Shown here: one piece after another, positions 43,472 to 52,410 of the stretch
Numbering within the stretch: the first letter of the stretch is position 1
How the letters are laid out: every line of letters begins with the position of its first letter
Source: Bradyrhizobium viridifuturi
GTDB lineage: Bacteria; Pseudomonadota; Alphaproteobacteria; Rhizobiales; Xanthobacteraceae
Direction of reading: 5' to 3'
Assembly: GCF_001238275.1 (NCBI RefSeq)
Contig: NZ_LGTB01000029.1
Location: 1-64,000 of the forward strand
DNA: 64,000 bases
Notes under the pieces: generated by a model
What the model was told of the DNA's origin: nothing
Database searches by the model: none
The model's input: the letters and a program-made list of their open reading frames with translations, nothing else
Made by a program: the position numbers and the translations under genes

Positions 43472-43750
43472 CTACGCAGGCGACGATATACTTCCCCGGG
43501 CGGAACGCAAACCGGCCGCCGGCCGTAACCTTGATCCTGGCTCGCCTGCGCCGCGCTGCGACATGACGATCGCCACTGTCGACGGCTGCACCCAGATGTG
43601 ATTTTCGACGGGCCGCAGGTGCATTCCGTCGCCGGAGATGTCATAAATGAGACAAGCTTCGGTTTGCGGAATTATGCTGACGGCCTGACCCGGATTTCTT
43701 GCAATCACATTCATCGAAGTAAAGGGCGTCAGCTTGTTGTTTCCTGCCAT
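43472..43750 (-). CDS. possible small hypothetical protein
   Basis: An open frame of 92 residues starts ATG at 43750 and overlaps the divergent DUF3307 start by two bases. Its first 60 residues look protein-like (NNKLTPFTSMNVIARNPGQA, CLIYDISGDGMHLRPVE), while the last 30 are low-quality Arg/Ser-rich sequence. No ribosome site is clear. It may be real, a remnant, or chance. It fills most of an otherwise empty 367-base gap. Confidence 0.3.
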   Translation of the reverse strand: MAGNNKLTPFTSMNVIARNPGQAVSIIPQTEACLIYDISGDGMHLRPVENHIWVQPSTVAIVMSQRGAGEPGSRLRPAAGLRSARGSISSPA

Positions 43751-44141
43751 GTCGTCGTCGGTGTCGGTTGGTGCCCTGGTGGGATGGATGTTGCTTCTCA
43801 CGGCGAAGCACATCATCGCCGACTTCATGCTGCAGAACGCCTGGATGGCGATCGGCAAGGACCAGAAGACCGGCTGGGCCATGCCGCTGCTCGCGCATTG
43901 CCTGGTCCATCTCGCGGTCGCGCTGGCGCTGATCCTGGTGGTGGCGCCGCGGTTCTGGTACGTCGCCTTCGTCGACTTCGTGATCCACGTCATCGTCGAT
44001 CGCTGCAAGGGATACTGCGCCTCGCATTTCGGCGTGACGCTGGAAGCGCACCATCCCTGGTTCTGGACCCTGATCGGGGTCGACCAGGCGCTGCACCACC
44101 TCACCGGCTTCGCGCTGTCGATCTACATGGCCGCGAACTGA
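43749..44141 (+). CDS. DUF3307 membrane protein
   Basis: This 130-residue integral membrane protein has about four hydrophobic helices and several conserved-looking histidines: LLTAKHIIADFMLQ, LAHCLVHLAVALALIL, VDFVIHVIVDRCKGYC and DQALHHLTGFALSIY. The H-x3-D and H-x3-DR pattern is the DUF3307 signature. The ATG at 43749 has no strong ribosome site; TTG codons at 43731 and 43734 have AAAGGG upstream and are alternatives. It is a single-gene unit. The family has no established function; the His/Asp pattern recalls metal-dependent membrane hydrolases. Confidence 0.82.
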   Translation: MSSSVSVGALVGWMLLLTAKHIIADFMLQNAWMAIGKDQKTGWAMPLLAHCLVHLAVALALILVVAPRFWYVAFVDFVIHVIVDRCKGYCASHFGVTLEAHHPWFWTLIGVDQALHHLTGFALSIYMAAN

Positions 44142-44182
44142 GCGGCTGACGGACGCCTCTTCCTTCATTTCAGGCAATCGAC

Positions 44183-44205
44183 CATCCGCCGACCGCGGGC
44201 GGATG
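44183..44205. terminator. hairpin after the DUF3307 gene
   Basis: A perfect 8-bp stem (CATCCGCC and GGCGGATG) with a 7-base loop lies 42 bases after the stop. It is followed by TGATT rather than a T-run, so it is a weak terminator candidate. Confidence 0.4.
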
Positions 44206-44310
44206 TGATTCGCGTGCAACGGGCAAGCCTCTCCGGAGACGACCGGAGGCCGTGGTTAACCTTTCGTTAGAGGATTGCGCGGCATCTTCCCGATCGAGGG
44301 GGATTTGCAA

Positions 44311-44712
44311 ATGTTTTCAAGCCGCGACGCCTTCGAGAACGATGCCTGCCCAGTTGCGGACGACCTGCTCGGCCAGATGTACCGCGCCAATCCCAACGGG
44401 CTTTCACTGCTGGTCGCCAATGTCGCGCCCGATGTCCGGGCGAGGCTGGCGCTATTCTGCTATCGGCGCAGCCATCTGCACGCGCTCGCGGTGGCGATCG
44501 CGTCGAGCTGCAGCGAATGGGAGCTGGTCAATTCCGGCGGCCGTGTCGGGTCGACGCTCTATGCGCTGTCGCGCGAGCCGGCTCGCACTGCGACCGTGTC
44601 GCATGGTGGCCGCAAGCCGATCACGCTGTCGACCAAGCCGCTGTCGACCTTCGCGCCCGTTGTCGATGACGAGCTCGACGACGAGGATGTCAGCGACAGG
44701 GTCACGGCTTAA
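44311..44712 (+). CDS. hypothetical protein
   Basis: This 133-residue protein starts MFSSRDAFENDACPVADDLL and has a helical middle with CYRRSHLHALAVAIASSCSE. It ends in a strongly acidic tail (VVDDELDDEDVSDRVTA). There is no signal peptide or membrane helix. GAGGGGGA lies about eight bases before the ATG at 44311. The downstream gene is convergent, eight bases away. I do not recognise a family; the middle segment could be a helical protein-binding unit. Confidence 0.6.
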   Translation: MFSSRDAFENDACPVADDLLGQMYRANPNGLSLLVANVAPDVRARLALFCYRRSHLHALAVAIASSCSEWELVNSGGRVGSTLYALSREPARTATVSHGGRKPITLSTKPLSTFAPVVDDELDDEDVSDRVTA

Positions 44713-44719
44713 GCCCTGC

Positions 44720-45055
44720 TCAAGTCGGTTGCGCGCCCGGAATGAGCGGCAGCCCGTGCCGGCGGCGCGCCATCGCGCATTCCGCGTCGCCCGGCAGACA
44801 AGTTCGGCACACCTCCGGCCGCACCGCATAGACGACGCAGCGCGTCGCCTCTCCGATCTTCCCCGACAACGCCGAGCAGCGATCGCCCTCGCAGCGCATC
44901 CCTGATTGTCGCGCGTTGACGAATTGCGCCGGGATCAGGTCGAGCTCTGCATCGTCCTCGGTCGTGAAGCGCGGCCAGTTCTCCGAATAGCTGCAGCAGG
45001 CGCCGCAGGACTGGCAGGGGCTTGCGCCGGCCGTATCGATCGCGTCATCCTCCAT
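44720..45055 (-). CDS. YkgJ-family cysteine cluster protein
   Basis: This 111-residue protein contains CQSCGACCSYSENWPRF near the start, then CEGDRCSALSG and a later C-x6-C-x2-C series (CVVYAVRPEVCRTC). This is the cysteine arrangement of the YkgJ/Fe-S oxidoreductase-related family, thought to bind zinc or an Fe-S cluster. The start codon shares one base with the stop of the WYL regulator gene upstream, so translation is coupled. In that context it may be made together with the regulator. Its activity is unknown. Confidence 0.85.
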   Translation of the reverse strand: MEDDAIDTAGASPCQSCGACCSYSENWPRFTTEDDAELDLIPAQFVNARQSGMRCEGDRCSALSGKIGEATRCVVYAVRPEVCRTCLPGDAECAMARRRHGLPLIPGAQPT

Positions 45056-45753
45056 CAGGTGTCCCTCGGTGCTTCCCAGACTAGGCTGCGCCGCCAGCGC
45101 GCCCTGAGCAGGTCGCGCCGCTCCGGATACTTCTCGTCGTGGTAAACAGCGGTGACCACGCGGTCGGTGCGGAAGCTGCGGAAATCCCTGCGCAGTTCGC
45201 ACCAGGCGGCGAGCAGCCGCACCGCCTCGTGATAGCCGACCGCGATCGGCCAGATCGTGCGCTCGCTGTCGCGGCCATGCTCGTCGCGATAGTTCAGCGT
45301 GATCTTCTTGCCCTCGTGGATCTGGCTGCGGGTCCTGACCATGTCGATACGGTCGGGCTCGCGGTTCCAGGCGGAGCGAGCGCGGCTCGCCGGCTCCAGC
45401 ACGAACGGCCGCAGCCGGTCGGGCACGGTCTCCGCGATCTTGGCCATCAGGTCCTCGGCCGCGCGCGCCAATGCCGGATCGGCGTGGCCGATCACCCATT
45501 GTGCGCCGAGCACGCAGGCCTCGATCTCGTCGGGTGTCAGCATCAAGGGCGGCAGGTCAAAACCCTTCTCGAGGATGTAGCCCATGCCGGCCTCGCCGCG
45601 GATCGGTACCCGCTGCTCGATCAGGCTCGCGATGTCGCGATAGATGGTCCGCTTCGAGGTCTCGAGCTCGGCTGCGATCGCGTCCGCAGTCAACGGTTTG
45701 CGGGTGCGGCGGAGCACCTGGATGATCTGAAACAGCCGGTCGGCGCGTCTCAT
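45055..45753 (-). CDS. WYL-domain transcriptional regulator
   Basis: This 232-residue regulator has an N-terminal helix-turn-helix (ADRLFQIIQVLRRTRKPLTA, KRTIYRDIASLIEQRVPIRG), the bridging LPPLMLTPDEIEACVLGAQW typical of this branch, and a WYL-type domain ending with LAAWCELRRDFRSFRTDRV. The aromatic pair is altered (AAWCE rather than WYL). ATG at 45753. A 26-base palindrome lies 100 bases upstream, and a near-identical one precedes the GST gene at 46222, which defines a likely small regulon. The last base of the stop is shared with the YkgJ-type gene. Confidence 0.9.
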   Translation of the reverse strand: MRRADRLFQIIQVLRRTRKPLTADAIAAELETSKRTIYRDIASLIEQRVPIRGEAGMGYILEKGFDLPPLMLTPDEIEACVLGAQWVIGHADPALARAAEDLMAKIAETVPDRLRPFVLEPASRARSAWNREPDRIDMVRTRSQIHEGKKITLNYRDEHGRDSERTIWPIAVGYHEAVRLLAAWCELRRDFRSFRTDRVVTAVYHDEKYPERRDLLRARWRRSLVWEAPRDT

Positions 45754-45852
45754 GGCAGTTCTCTTTGGTCGCTCTCTTGCAGCGGTCTTGACGACTGTCT
45801 TGACGGATCTCGCGGTGTCTCGACGCGTCGCCTTTTCGCGCCCCCTGTCACT

Positions 45853-45878
45853 GCTGCTGACAGCATGTTGGCAGCAGC
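45853..45878. promoter_or_regulatory. WYL operator copy 1
   Basis: CTGCTGACA, six bases (GCATGT), then TGGCAGCAG, extended by a G/C pair outside. It lies between the WYL regulator and the divergent small gene at 45924. Copy 2 at 46151 differs at only two spacer positions over 24 bases, too close for chance. Confidence 0.78.
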
Positions 45879-45923
45879 TGGGGGCTATATCAGGACAACA
45901 CCTCAAGTGAAGGGAATTTGTCC

Positions 45924-46157
45924 ATGACGAATCTTGATGAACTCGGTTTCCGGCAAGCGCAGAGCTTCGCACTGGAACAACTGGTCACGGTCTACTCCAC
46001 CTCCGGCGACCTGCGCTGGGCCCTGGTCGCGCTGATCGCACAGTCGGTCAGCACGGTCTGGTCCTACGGGCGGGCACGGCTGGTCAAGCGGGTTCGCGAG
46101 GCGGTTCGCCGCCTCGCGCCCGCAACCCCGCTCGGCAGTGAATGCCACTACTGCTGA
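45924..46157 (+). CDS. small hypothetical protein of the WYL regulon
   Basis: This 77-residue protein starts MTNLDELGFRQAQSFALEQL and has one moderately hydrophobic helix (LRWALVALIAQSVSTVWSYG), then a strongly basic stretch (RARLVKRVREAVRRLAP) and the ending SECHYC. It looks amphipathic and may be a membrane-surface protein. GAAGGGAA lies about eight bases before the ATG at 45924. It is bracketed by the two copies of the WYL operator, the second overlapping its stop codon. No family recognised. Confidence 0.6.
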   Translation: MTNLDELGFRQAQSFALEQLVTVYSTSGDLRWALVALIAQSVSTVWSYGRARLVKRVREAVRRLAPATPLGSECHYC

Positions 46158-46174
46158 CACCATGCTGGCAGCAG
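46151..46174. promoter_or_regulatory. WYL operator copy 2
   Basis: CTGCTGACA, six bases (CCATGC), then TGGCAGCAG, matching copy 1 at 45853. It overlaps the stop codon of the small upstream gene and lies 48 bases before the GST start, so it would control the GST separately. Confidence 0.78.
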
Positions 46175-46221
46175 GGGACAGCTAGCTTCAATTCACGACC
46201 ACAGGCGATCGGGAGCTTCAT

Positions 46222-46951
46222 ATGATTACGCTTTTTGGCTTTGGCACGGGCTTCGGGCTGCCGGAAATCAGCCCCTTCGTGACCAAGACCGAGGTCCAGC
46301 TCAAGATGGCCGGGCTTGCCTACACCAAGGAAAAGGCGATGCCGCCGGCCTCTCCCAAGGGCCAGCTGCCGTTCATCGTCGACGACGGCGAGACGATCGC
46401 CGATTCGACCTTCATCCGCGCCCATATCGAGGGCAAATACGGTTTCGATTTCGATGCGCCGCTGAGCCTGCAGGCGCGCGCAGGCCTGGGCTTTCGAGCG
46501 CATGATCGAGCATCACGTCTACTGGGCGCTGGTCGGCGCGCGCTGGGTCGACGATACCAATTTCGCCAAGGGACCCGCGCATTTCTTCGACGGCGCGCCC
46601 GATCATCTGCGCGACAAGATGCGCGAGGACGCCCAGTTCCGCGTCGCCGAGAACTATCTGTTGAGCGGGCTTGGCCGCCACGGCCCCGACGAGGACGTCG
46701 ATGTCGCCATGCGCTCGCTGTTTGCGCTCTCGGTGCAACTCGGCGACAAGCCCTATCTGATGGGCAACGCACCTTGCGGCTCGGACGCCACTGCATTCGG
46801 CGCGCTCGCGGGGATCCTGACGCCGTTCTTCGATTCGCCGCTGCGCGAGCGTACCGAGAAGTTCGACAATCTCACCGCCTATGTCGGCCGGATGATGCAG
46901 CAGTACTATCCGGAGTTCGCCTGGGCGCCGCTGCAGCAGCAGGCAGCTTAG
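46222..46951 (+). pseudogene. glutathione S-transferase family protein, frameshifted
   Basis: This GST-like protein of the failed-axon-connections/Tom37-metaxin-type group is about 243 residues. The N-terminal thioredoxin-like domain has GFGLPEISPFVTKTEVQLKM, SPKGQLPFIVDDGETIADS and FIRAHIEGKYGFDFD. The C-terminal helical domain has EHHVYWALVGARWVDDTNF and a late LMGNAPCGSDATAFGALAG. The frame changes near 46480 in a GC-repeat (CAGGCGCGCGCAGGCC); two added bases or one removed would restore AQAWAFERM. GGGAG precedes the ATG. The gene follows WYL operator copy 2, and the last 4 bases overlap the convergent PNPOx-like gene. Confidence 0.82.
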
Positions 46952-47583
46952 GTCGGCACAGCAGGCGCGGGCTGGCCCTTTAATGCGGCGAGCTCCGCCT
47001 CGAGCTCGGCGATGCGCTGATCGCGCGCGGCGAGGGCTTGTGCCACATCGGCGGCGTCGAACTTCTGCGGAATGTGTTGCGGGCAGTTGGTGTCCCACGC
47101 CGCGACCTTGAACATGATCACCTGCTCGGGACGCGCGCGATAGCCCTGCGGCATCAGCGCGCGTGTCAGCGCCGGATCGTCCTCCACGACCCGCGCCTCG
47201 CCCCACAGCTTGACGCGGCGGCGATGCGCATAGTCCATCACGAAGATATAGGCCTTAGGATTCTCCGAGAGATTGCCTTGCGTGATGAATTGCCGGTTGC
47301 CGCTGTAATCGGTGAACGCGATGGTGTGCTTGTCGAGCACCTTGATGAAGCCCTTCGGCCCGCCGCGATGCTGGATATAAGGCTGTCCGTCCGCCGAGGC
47401 GGTCGCGAAATAGAAGCTGTTCACCTCGCCGAGGAAGCCTGCGAGGTTCTCGTCGATCTCGGTGCGCCAGCCGCCGTGCGCCTCGACCTCGGCATAGGTA
47501 TCGCGCGACCCCTTGCGGGTCTGGATCGCCTTGACCGCCGGGGTGAAGGCGACGTCGCTGGGATAGGTGTGGGCATCGGACAT
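46948..47583 (-). CDS. pyridoxamine 5'-phosphate oxidase-family flavoprotein
   Basis: This 211-residue split-barrel FMN-binding protein shows NSFYFATASADGQPYIQHRG and GFIKVLDKHTIAFTDYSGNRQ, then SENPKAYIFVMDYAHRRRVKLWG, the signature of the PNPOx-like family. The C-terminal extension is a coiled coil (ALAARDQRIAELEAELAALK). Many such proteins are general FMN oxidoreductases, not vitamin B6 enzymes. GGAGG lies five bases before the ATG at 47583. It is divergent from a LysR gene with a clear T-N11-A box between them, so the LysR protein probably controls it. Confidence 0.88.
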   Translation of the reverse strand: MSDAHTYPSDVAFTPAVKAIQTRKGSRDTYAEVEAHGGWRTEIDENLAGFLGEVNSFYFATASADGQPYIQHRGGPKGFIKVLDKHTIAFTDYSGNRQFITQGNLSENPKAYIFVMDYAHRRRVKLWGEARVVEDDPALTRALMPQGYRARPEQVIMFKVAAWDTNCPQHIPQKFDAADVAQALAARDQRIAELEAELAALKGQPAPAVPT

Positions 47584-47667
47584 CTTGGCCTCCCGAAACG
47601 GGCGTCCTGCCACCACAACATGGACGTTTCCGTATCGTAAGCAATCTTGTGAATTGACACTTCACTG

Positions 47668-47682
47668 TTGCCGATTATGCAA
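47668..47682. promoter_or_regulatory. LysR-type operator (T-N11-A)
   Basis: TTGC and GCAA flank seven bases, giving a T-N11-A palindrome eight bases before the LysR gene start and about 85 bases before the divergent PNPOx-like gene. The position suits autorepression with activation of the divergent gene. Confidence 0.55.
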
Positions 47683-47689
47683 TAGTTCC

Positions 47690-48583
47690 ATGGACCGGAT
47701 CGATGCCATGCAGGCCTTCGTCGCGGTGGCGGACCTCGAGGGGTTTGCCCCTGCCGCCCGCAAGCTCGGCCTGTCGCCATCCGCCATCACCCGGCTGATC
47801 GCGGCGCTGGAGGAGCGGCTCGGCGCGCGGCTGCTGCAACGGACGACGCGGCAGGTGACGCTGACCGACGCCGGCTCGCGCTATCTGGAGCGGGCGCGGC
47901 GGATCCTCGCCGATGTCGAGGAGGCTGAGGACGCGGTGGAGAGCGAGCGCACCCGCCCCGAAGGGCGCCTCGTGATCTCGGCGCCGTTCGGCTTCGGCCG
48001 GCTGCATGTCAGCCCGGTCGTCTCCGCCTACCTGAAGCGCTATCCCGATGTCGGCGTCGACCTGCGGCTGTCGGACCGCCGGATCAACCTCGTCGAGGAC
48101 GGCGTCGACCTCGCGGTCAGGCTCGGGCACCTGCCGGATTCGACTCTGGTGGCGCGGCATGTCGGCCAGATGCGCCGCATCGTGGTGGCCTCACACGGCT
48201 ATCTCAAGCTCCGCGGCGAGCCGAAGCGGCCGGCAGACTTGACCTCCCATGACACGATCCAGTTCGGCGCCATGACCGCGACGCCTGACTGGCGCTTCGT
48301 GGAGGACGGCCAGGAGATCCGCATCACCCCGACGCCGCGCTTCACCAGCAACAGCTCGGATTCCGCCATCCAATTCGCCGAGCAGGATGGCGGGCTGACC
48401 CGGGTGATGGCCTACCAGGCCGCCGAATCGCTGAAGGCGAAGCGGGTCCGAATCGTGCTCGCCGCGTTCGAGCAGCCGCCGGTGCCGATCCATGTCGTCT
48501 ATCCGACATCCCGGCTGCTGTCGGCGAAGGTGCGGACCTTCATCGATCTCGTCACCGAGATCACCGACTGGCATTTCAGCTAG
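47690..48583 (+). CDS. LysR-family regulator
   Basis: This 297-residue LysR-type regulator has the helix-turn-helix MQAFVAVADLEGFAPAARKL, then SPSAITRLIAALEERLGARL and RTTRQVTLTDAG. The effector domain includes RLVISAPFGFGRLHVSPVV and VDLAVRLGHLPDSTLVARHV, typical of the CrgA/DsdC-like large subgroup. It is divergent from the PNPOx-like flavoprotein and overlaps the convergent PaaI-type thioesterase by 4 bases. The effector is unknown, although a redox- or electrophile-related signal would fit its neighbours. Confidence 0.9.
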   Translation: MDRIDAMQAFVAVADLEGFAPAARKLGLSPSAITRLIAALEERLGARLLQRTTRQVTLTDAGSRYLERARRILADVEEAEDAVESERTRPEGRLVISAPFGFGRLHVSPVVSAYLKRYPDVGVDLRLSDRRINLVEDGVDLAVRLGHLPDSTLVARHVGQMRRIVVASHGYLKLRGEPKRPADLTSHDTIQFGAMTATPDWRFVEDGQEIRITPTPRFTSNSSDSAIQFAEQDGGLTRVMAYQAAESLKAKRVRIVLAAFEQPPVPIHVVYPTSRLLSAKVRTFIDLVTEITDWHFS

Positions 48584-49035
48584 CTCACCGGCGGCTTCTT
48601 CGGCACCACGCGGAAGGTGCCGCTGGCGCGCGCGATCGTCACGCTATCGGCCTTGATCAGGCTCTGCGCGAAGCAGATCGTGCTGCCGGTCTTGATCACG
48701 TCGCTCTCGATCGCGAGCCACTGCCCGACATTGGCCGAGCCGACGAAATCGACCGTCAGCGAGATCGTCACATACGAGGTGGTCCAGCCGGTCGCCTGGC
48801 CGCAGCTATAGCCCATCGCATTGTCGGAAAGTGCCGCGATCAGTCCGCCATGGATCAGGCCGCGGCCGTTGGTGTGCGGTCGGGCCAGCCGCAGGCCGAT
48901 GATGACGGACCGCTCGGTCTTCTTCTGGTAGAGCGGCTCCCACGGCTCGGTGAGCGGGCTCTTGCGGAACAGCGGCTCGAAGCCTTGCGGGATGTCTTGG
49001 GGAATGTCGGGAGCAAGTTGCGTTTCGGTGGTCAT
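48580..49035 (-). CDS. PaaI-family hotdog thioesterase
   Basis: This 151-residue hotdog-fold thioesterase has the motif RPHTNGRGLIHGGLIAALSDN (here as NGRGLIHGG plus the helix with Asp), which is the active-site helix of PaaI-type acyl-CoA thioesterases. The central strands TSYVTISLTVDFVGSANVG follow. The substrate could be an aryl- or acyl-CoA. The ATG at 49035 has a moderate upstream site. It overlaps the LysR gene at its 3' end and is not in an obvious operon. Confidence 0.88.
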   Translation of the reverse strand: MTTETQLAPDIPQDIPQGFEPLFRKSPLTEPWEPLYQKKTERSVIIGLRLARPHTNGRGLIHGGLIAALSDNAMGYSCGQATGWTTSYVTISLTVDFVGSANVGQWLAIESDVIKTGSTICFAQSLIKADSVTIARASGTFRVVPKKPPVS

Positions 49036-49155
49036 CTGAATCTCGCTTATGACGTTGGGTTGACGCCATTGAATGCGATGTCGATGACGGTTTCACCGCC
49101 TACAAAGTTTTAAACGGCATTTGCGCGGGTGTTTGAAAGCACCGACGCGCGGCCG

Positions 49156-49734
49156 CTACGCCGGCAATTCGTAGCCGACTTCGCTCTCGATCTCGATCGT
49201 CTTCTGCACCGCCGGTCGCGCCATCATTCTCTCGTAATGCGCCGTGAGGTTTGGAAACGTCTCCGGCGGCAGCTTGACCGAATTGGCGAGCCGCCAGTAC
49301 AGGCGGAACAGATGGATGTCGGCGACCGAATAGCTGCCGATCGCCCAGCCGTGACCGAGACGGCGGTCGGCGATGCCCCAGACGGTCTTCGCGTAATCGA
49401 GCCCGCGCGCCCTTGCGGGATGCAGCGTGGAAGCGATGAACGACATCCACGACAGCGCCTGCGCCTCGGCCTCGAGATTGTCGCGCGGCAGCAGGTTGGC
49501 CTCAGGAAAGCGCCGGGCGAGATAGAACAGGATCGCCGCCACCTCGGTCAGCGGCCGGCCGTCGATCACGAGCGTCGGGACCTTGCCCTCCGGATTGAGT
49601 GCGAGATAGTCGGGGGCCTGCATGTCGTTGCGCTTGAACGACATCGGCCGGGCTTCGAAACCCGTACCGATCTCGTGCAAGGCGATGTGCACCGCCATCG
49701 AGCTGGCGCCCGGTGCGAAGTACAGTGTGAACAT
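49156..49734 (-). CDS. glutathione S-transferase
   Basis: This 192-residue GST has an N-terminal domain opening FTLYFAPGASSMAVHIALHE, with the Ser/Ser pair near the glutathione site, the cis-proline turn NPEGKVPTL and TEVAAILFYLARRFPE. The C-terminal helical domain has WAIGSYSVADIHLFRLYWRL, which contains the conserved Asp. This is the beta-like bacterial GST pattern. GGGAG precedes the ATG at 49734. It lies 47 bases after the pobA stop on the same strand, so it could be co-transcribed with pobA. Confidence 0.9.
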   Translation of the reverse strand: MFTLYFAPGASSMAVHIALHEIGTGFEARPMSFKRNDMQAPDYLALNPEGKVPTLVIDGRPLTEVAAILFYLARRFPEANLLPRDNLEAEAQALSWMSFIASTLHPARARGLDYAKTVWGIADRRLGHGWAIGSYSVADIHLFRLYWRLANSVKLPPETFPNLTAHYERMMARPAVQKTIEIESEVGYELPA

Positions 49735-49781
49735 GGTGGCTGCTCCCGGAACCTTGAGACGCCAGCCTATTCCATCATCGC

Positions 49782-51039
<1,258 letters not shown>

Positions 51040-51124
51040 ACAGGTTTGGCAAGGCCGATTTGCCGCGGACTGCTTTCGCCGCATCGCAAGATGCCGGAGC
51101 GGCCGGGTGCGACGAGGCGTCCGC

Positions 51125-51152
51125 CCCGCATATTCCGTCTTGAATATGCGGG
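51125..51152. promoter_or_regulatory. 28-bp inverted repeat in the pobA-TRAP region
   Basis: CCCGCATATTC and GAATATGCGGG form a perfect 11-bp inverted repeat with a 6-base spacer, 70 bases before the TRAP binding-protein gene. It may be an operator or a hairpin; no T-run follows. Confidence 0.5.
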
Positions 51153-51161
51153 CGAATTAGA

Positions 51162-51171
51162 TAACATGTTA
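51162..51171. promoter_or_regulatory. TAACATGTTA palindrome before the TRAP operon
   Basis: A perfect 10-bp palindrome in an AT-rich stretch 51 bases before the TRAP binding-protein start. GntR- and MarR-type sites often have this form. No matching regulator gene is adjacent. Confidence 0.4.
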
Positions 51172-51221
51172 AGTAACGAGACCGGGCAAGAAGCCCGCCG
51201 TCATGGAGAGGAGGAGGCGTG

Positions 51222-52256
51222 ATGAGGAAAACAGTGCTGGCGCTGCTGATGGCAGCCGCCGTCATACCGGCCGCGGGTCCCGCCATTGGACCTGCCCTGG
51301 CGCAGGACAAGACCGTCAATCTCAAGGTGTCGCTCTGGGTGCCGCCGGCGCATCCGCTGGTGCCGGCGACGCAGGCCTGGGCCGCCGACATCGAGAAGGC
51401 ATCGGGCGGCACCATCAAGGTCACCGTGTTTCCGTCCGAGCAGCTCGGCAAGGCGTTCGACCATTACGACATGGCGCGCGACGGCATCGCCGACGTCACC
51501 TATGTCAATCCCGGCTATCAGCCCGGCCGCTTCCCGATCGCGGCTGCGGGCCAGCTCCCGTTCGTGTTCTCGGACGGCAAGAAGGGCACGCTGGCGCTGA
51601 ACGAATGGTACCACAAATACGCACCGACCGAGATGAAGGACACCAAGCTCTGCTTCGCCTTCATCCATGATCCGGGCGCGCTGCACGGCAAGAAGAAGAT
51701 CGTGCTGCCGAGCGACCTCTCCGGCGTCAAGGTGCGGCCCGCGCAGAGCACCATCGGCGAGATGGTGAAGATGTTCGGCGGCACCAATGTGCAGGCCTCC
51801 GCGCCGGAATCGCGTGACGCGATCGAACGCGGCGTGGCCGACGAGATCACCTTCCCCTGGGGCTCGATCTTCCTGTTCGGCATCGACAAGGTGGTGAAGT
51901 ACCACATGGACGTGCCGCTCTATACGACGGTGTTCACCTACAACATCAATCTCGCCAAATACAATTCGATGTCGGACGCCCAGAAGAAGGTGATCGACGA
52001 TCACTGCACGCCGGAATGGGCCTCCAAGGTCACCGATCCCTGGACCGATTTCGAAGCCAACGGCCGCACCAAGATGAAGGCGCTGCAAGGCCACGAGGTC
52101 TATCCGCTGACCCCTGATCAGCTCGCCGAGTGGAAGAAGGCGGTCAAGCCGCTGCGCGACAGCTGGGCCGAGGCGGTGAAGAAGGCCGGCGGCGATCCGG
52201 AGAAGATCGAGGCCGATCTGCAGGCCACGCTGAAGAAGTACGAGGCGGGGATCTAG
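51222..52256 (+). CDS. TRAP transporter solute-binding protein (DctP type)
   Basis: This 344-residue periplasmic binding protein has a signal peptide ending near ALA-QDK (residues 1-28). The mature protein has the DctP pattern: LWVPPAHPLVPATQAWAADI, FPSEQLGKAFDHYDMARDGI, and LSGVKVRPAQSTIGEMVKMF, where the Arg normally holds the substrate carboxylate. GGAGGAGG precedes the ATG at 51222. Small and large permease genes follow. The neighbouring pobA and aryl-CoA genes suggest an aromatic or hydroxycinnamic acid as ligand, by inference only. Confidence 0.92.
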   Translation: MRKTVLALLMAAAVIPAAGPAIGPALAQDKTVNLKVSLWVPPAHPLVPATQAWAADIEKASGGTIKVTVFPSEQLGKAFDHYDMARDGIADVTYVNPGYQPGRFPIAAAGQLPFVFSDGKKGTLALNEWYHKYAPTEMKDTKLCFAFIHDPGALHGKKKIVLPSDLSGVKVRPAQSTIGEMVKMFGGTNVQASAPESRDAIERGVADEITFPWGSIFLFGIDKVVKYHMDVPLYTTVFTYNINLAKYNSMSDAQKKVIDDHCTPEWASKVTDPWTDFEANGRTKMKALQGHEVYPLTPDQLAEWKKAVKPLRDSWAEAVKKAGGDPEKIEADLQATLKKYEAGI

Positions 52257-52263
52257 GCGACTT

Positions 52264-52385
52264 CGTCATTCCGGGATGCGCCACTTGGCGCAGACCCGGA
52301 ATCCTTACTCACTATCGTGGTTATGGATTCCGGGCTCGCGACTTCGTCGCGCCCCCAGGTGCGCAATTGCGCACCGAGAATGACG
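52264..52385. repeat. interspersed palindromic repeat, family C
   Basis: CGTCATTCCGGG at the left and GAGAATGACGA at the right, with internal GCGCCACTTGGCGC and GCGACTTCGTCGC hairpins and GGAATCC/GGATTCC arms. It copies the element at 25222. It separates the TRAP binding-protein gene from its permease genes. Confidence 0.78.
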
Positions 52386-52410
52386 AGCCGCGGGAAGCGA
52401 AGATCAAATC

